A stretch of 41,713 nt of DNA from an uncultured Eubacteriaceae bacterium. Lineage in GTDB: Bacteria; Bacillota; Clostridia; Lachnospirales; CAG-274. Shown here in pieces: positions 38,983 to 41,713 of the stretch; position 1 is the first letter of the stretch, and every line of letters begins with the position of its first letter. The DNA lies in contig CAOJPS010000004.1 in the NCBI GenBank assembly GCA_948441255.1, forward strand, positions 1-41,713, given 5' to 3'. The notes under the pieces are model-generated. The model was not told the origin of the DNA, did no database searches, and saw nothing but the letters and a program-made list of their open reading frames with translations. A program made the translations under genes and the position numbers.

Positions 38983-39969
38983 CTATTTTTTTATAGCTAA
39001 AGTTATCGTTTTAGTAACGCTGTTAAATACGGTATCTGTGTCAAAAGCCTCACTTAGCGCACTAAGCGGAATAAAAGTTTTGCCATTATATATTTCAGCG
39101 GGTATATCAAGAGTATAAATTTTATCATTTATATTATATTGAGTTTTGCCGATTACAAATTTAACAGTATTATCGCCTTTCTTTACGTAAGCCGCTCTTT
39201 CGCTGCTGTCCCATTTTACTATTGTACAGCCTATAAGCTCCGTTATATTCCTTAAAGGTACAAGAAGTTTGTTGTTTTTATTTACCGCGCCAAATTTAAC
39301 AGCGTTTTTTTGTATTATTGTGCTGTTATTTTTTTCCGCGTTTTCAAGAATTATTCTTTCATTGTCCATTTGAGAATTTATAAAAGACGTTATAGAAGAT
39401 GTATCAATTACAGATTCCATTATATTAACAACTTTTGTTTCTTTATCTTCGTATGGAACATCATAATCGATAGGAGAATCTTTAGAGTCGGGCTGAATCA
39501 TTACAACGTCATTATCTGAAACAGCAACCGCGTTAAAATTTTTGTCTATTATAATGGAGTAAGGGTTTCCATTACTTAGCTGAAACTGAGTTAAATTCTT
39601 ATTAAGCCATTTACTTGATTCCCAACTTGGACCTGTTTCTGTAATATAATTTGAAATATAATTTACAATTTTACCATTATTGATTATAGGATAATAAAAA
39701 ATATATATATTTTCTTTATCGGCTCCCCCTTCCTGATATTCCATAGAAAAAGGAGTTCCTATTGATGAACCGCTTTCAAAGCCCATCCTTATAAGGAAAT
39801 CATAAGAATTGGGATTATCAGAAACTTGTTCTTTAAAAATTTTAATCGCTTCTGAATTGTCAATAGTTTTAACTAATATCTCATTTTCCGCACTTTCAGC
39901 AAATAAAGATGTGGAATATCCTATTGTAAATATAACGGCAAAAAATAAAAAACAAAAAATTTTTTTCAT
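38983..39969 (-). CDS. Secreted protein with C-terminal copper-amine-oxidase-N-like (stalk) domain
   Basis: Signal peptide MKKIFCFLFFAVIFTIGYSTSLFAESA; LLVPLRNITELIGCTIVKWDSSERAAYVKKGDNTVKFVIGKTQYNINDK...GKTFIPLSALSEAFD. Confidence 0.85.
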   Translation of the reverse strand: MKKIFCFLFFAVIFTIGYSTSLFAESAENEILVKTIDNSEAIKIFKEQVSDNPNSYDFLIRMGFESGSSIGTPFSMEYQEGGADKENIYIFYYPIINNGKIVNYISNYITETGPSWESSKWLNKNLTQFQLSNGNPYSIIIDKNFNAVAVSDNDVVMIQPDSKDSPIDYDVPYEDKETKVVNIMESVIDTSSITSFINSQMDNERIILENAEKNNSTIIQKNAVKFGAVNKNNKLLVPLRNITELIGCTIVKWDSSERAAYVKKGDNTVKFVIGKTQYNINDKIYTLDIPAEIYNGKTFIPLSALSEAFDTDTVFNSVTKTITLAIKK

Positions 39970-39997
39970 AGTTACACCACCTTTTTATATCATTTGA

Positions 39998-40137
39998 TAT
40001 AGTGAAAGAACTTAAAAAGAAGTAAAAAAATTTATTTTACTCAAAAGTCTGCGAAGTGCTTCACAATTCGCTTACTGACTTTTGCCGCAGGCGGACGTAA
40101 AATATTTTTTTACCGTTATTCAAGTTCTTTCACTATA
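39998..40137. mobile_element. Element E: 140-bp palindromic element, perfect 16-bp ends TATAGTGAAAGAACTT / AAGTTCTTTCACTATA
   Basis: Perfect terminal inverted repeat plus nested inner arms (GTAAAAAAAT.., CAAAAGTC/GACTTTTG, GCGAA/TTCGC). Confidence 0.75.
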
Positions 40138-40138
40138 T

Positions 40139-40239
40139 ATTAGACTTCTTTCGAAACTTCATATCTATACTAATATCGACCCAAGAAAATATTTTCTTAT
40201 TGAACTAACGTAATTTTATAGTTTCGAAAGAAGTCTAAT
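40139..40239. mobile_element. Element F: 101-bp MITE-like element, perfect 20-bp ends ATTAGACTTCTTTCGAAACT / AGTTTCGAAAGAAGTCTAAT, TA boundaries
   Basis: Perfect inverted ends; overlaps 3' end of the CDS at 40235-41179. Confidence 0.75.
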
Positions 40240-41179
40240 AACTTAAAGTTATCATTTTAGTAGCGCTGTTATACGCAATATCAGCGTCAAAGGCTTCACT
40301 TACCGCACGAAGAGGAATAAAAGTTTTACCATTATATATTTCAGCTGGCACGTCAAGATTATAAACTTTATCATTTACACTATATTGAATTTTGCCGATT
40401 ACAAATTTAACAGTATTATCGCCTTTCTTTGCGTAAGCCGCTCTTTCGGCGCTGTCCCATTCTACCGTGCAGCCTATAAGTTCGGCTATATTTCTTAGAG
40501 GTATAAGGAGTCGGTCGTTTTTATTTATTACGCCAAGTTCATCGGCATTCCGCTGTGATATCGCACGTCTGCCTTTTTTTCGAGCGTTTTCAAAAATCGC
40601 TCTTTCGTCGTCTACTTCGGGAGTTAAAAAAGACTTATCAATATCAATAGGTTCCATTATATTAACAATCTTCGTTTCTTTACCCTCATATGGAGTATTA
40701 TAATCGATAAGATAACCAGGGTCAGAGCGAAGTATTATAACATCATTATCTGAAACAGCAAGCTCATTAATATTTTTGTCATGTATAATAGCGTAAGCGT
40801 TTCCGTTACTAAGCTGAGTTAAATCACTTTCATCGCTAAACCATTCAGATACTGCCCAGCCCGCAAATTCACCTTCCATAATTCTCTGCTCAACATAACT
40901 TACAATTTCACCATTCCTAATTATAGGAAAATAGAATAAATATAATGGATAGGGATCAGTACTTTGAAATTCTACGGAAAAGGGTGTTCCTATTGATGAA
41001 TCAGTACCAAAGCCATGTCTTACAAGCATATTATAATCATCAGGAAGTATTTCTTTAAAAATTTTAATTGCTTCTGTATTATCAATAGTTTTAATTAATA
41101 TTTCATTTCCTTCAGCAAATAAGTTTATAGGATATCCAAATGTAAATATTATAATAAATAATAAAAAAATTTTTTTCAA
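40235..41179 (-). CDS. Secreted protein with C-terminal copper-amine-oxidase-N-like (stalk) domain, paralogue of 38983-39969
   Basis: TTG start behind AGGAGG; signal peptide MKKIFLLFIIIFTFGYPINLFAEG; shared IDNxEAIKIFKE... and LLIPLRNIAELIGCTVEWDSAERAAYAKKGDNTVKFVIGK. Confidence 0.85.
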   Translation of the reverse strand: MKKIFLLFIIIFTFGYPINLFAEGNEILIKTIDNTEAIKIFKEILPDDYNMLVRHGFGTDSSIGTPFSVEFQSTDPYPLYLFYFPIIRNGEIVSYVEQRIMEGEFAGWAVSEWFSDESDLTQLSNGNAYAIIHDKNINELAVSDNDVIILRSDPGYLIDYNTPYEGKETKIVNIMEPIDIDKSFLTPEVDDERAIFENARKKGRRAISQRNADELGVINKNDRLLIPLRNIAELIGCTVEWDSAERAAYAKKGDNTVKFVIGKIQYSVNDKVYNLDVPAEIYNGKTFIPLRAVSEAFDADIAYNSATKMITLSY

Positions 41180-41193
41180 ATTTATTACCTCCT

Positions 41194-41250
41194 AAATAAA
41201 TAATTAAGGAAATAGAAATGTTAGATTTTCTATTTCCTAATTATTTATTT
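41194..41250. terminator. Long AT-rich hairpin (24-25 bp arms) abutting the RBS of the 40235-41179 gene; terminator or structured leader
   Basis: AAATAAATAATTAAGGAAATAGAAA / TTTCTATTTCCTAATTATTTATTT, one indel, 8-nt loop. Confidence 0.6.
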
Positions 41251-41266
41251 TTATAAAAGTTGAGTA

Positions 41267-41422
41267 TTACCGAATTTTATAAAGTCCCTCACGACTTTCG
41301 TTACCCTCATATTTAAAACTGTTTTTATGATTTTCCCCCTCTGTTGTATCAAGATAGCTACAATCAACTTTATAACCTTTGTAAGGCTCCATAATAGAAA
41401 CCGCGTTAGATAATCCGGTTTC
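41267..41422 (-). pseudogene. Short coding-like remnant (...ETGLSNAVSIMEPYKGYKVDCSYLDTTEGENHKNSFKYEGNESREGLYKIR*)
   Basis: Open frame of ~51 codons with protein-like composition, no RBS, 45 bp after the stop of the upstream partial CDS. Confidence 0.35.
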
Positions 41423-41470
41423 TTATAAGATAATCCACAATTCTTTAAACACACATTATCGTACAGCTTT

Positions 41471-41713
41471 TTAAAGCTTAGTATCAGAAACTCTGACATT
41501 TACTTTACCTGAAACAATACCGCTGTCTGATGAAAATGAAAGAGTATGCTTAACGGGCTGAGCATTTGCCATAGTAACAGTTTTATCCTTATTGCCGTCT
41601 ATCGTGTATTGTTTGCTTGTCTTACCATATCTAAGTGTCACCTTCAGTTTTTCATTTCTTGTATTTTTATGTATATTTATGTTTTCTGAGTATATATACT
41701 GCAGGATCTTTGG
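41471..41713 (-). CDS. 3' end of a CDS running off the window (unknown product, likely beta-rich secreted protein)
   Basis: 81 codons open to window edge, not in ORF track: PKILQYIYSENINIHKNTRNEKLKVTLRYGKTSKQYTIDGNKDKTVTMANAQPVKHTLSFSSDSGIVSGKVNVRVSDTKL*. Confidence 0.55.
   Translation of the reverse strand, partial: PKILQYIYSENINIHKNTRNEKLKVTLRYGKTSKQYTIDGNKDKTVTMANAQPVKHTLSFSSDSGIVSGKVNVRVSDTKL

Noticed and set aside
1-41713. CRISPR array, prophage, restriction-modification or toxin-antitoxin system
   Set aside because: No regularly spaced direct repeats, phage structural genes, methylase or TA motifs seen in either strand.

Overview
AT-rich Firmicutes (Clostridia-like) chromosomal window. 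Layout: (i) a partial HD-GYP protein, a TIM-barrel sugar isomerase-like protein, a TcdA/ThiF-family protein, then an amidohydrolase (MTA/SAH deaminase-like) next to an S-adenosylhomocysteinase homologue; (ii) purM-purN-purD; (iii) a ~29.6 kb co-directional flagellar/chemotaxis (fla/che) cluster: flgB-flgC-fliE-fliF-fliG-fliH-fliI-fliJ-motE-like-fliK-flgD-TIGR02530-like-flgE-flbD/swrD-motA-motB-fliL-fliM-fliY-cheY-fliO-fliP-fliQ-fliR-flhB-flhA-flhF-flhG-ycgR(PilZ)-cheD-hyp-sigD/fliA-fapA(DUF342)-hyp-DUF6115-like-MltG-like; (iv) on the minus strand, two tandem secreted paralogues with a C-terminal copper-amine-oxidase-N-like (stalk) domain, and a truncated or decayed locus at the right edge. The least ordinary content is non-coding. 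At least six short palindromic elements lie between genes. Two of ~228 bp share a multi-hairpin core whose hairpin stems differ by compensated changes. One ~141 bp element (5904-6044) interrupts a ~100 bp repeat whose uninterrupted copy sits between motB and fliL, with an apparent 4-bp target duplication. Two abutting elements fill the spacer between the stalk-domain paralogues, and one of them supplies a stop codon. Other points of interest are a FlgD with four internal repeats, cheD without cheA/B/C/W, swrD beside motAB behind a near-consensus promoter, and a possible deaminase plus SAH-hydrolase (S-inosylhomocysteine) route. No tRNA, rRNA, CRISPR array or transposase gene was recognised. 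All similarities were judged by eye; no searches or folding programs were run.
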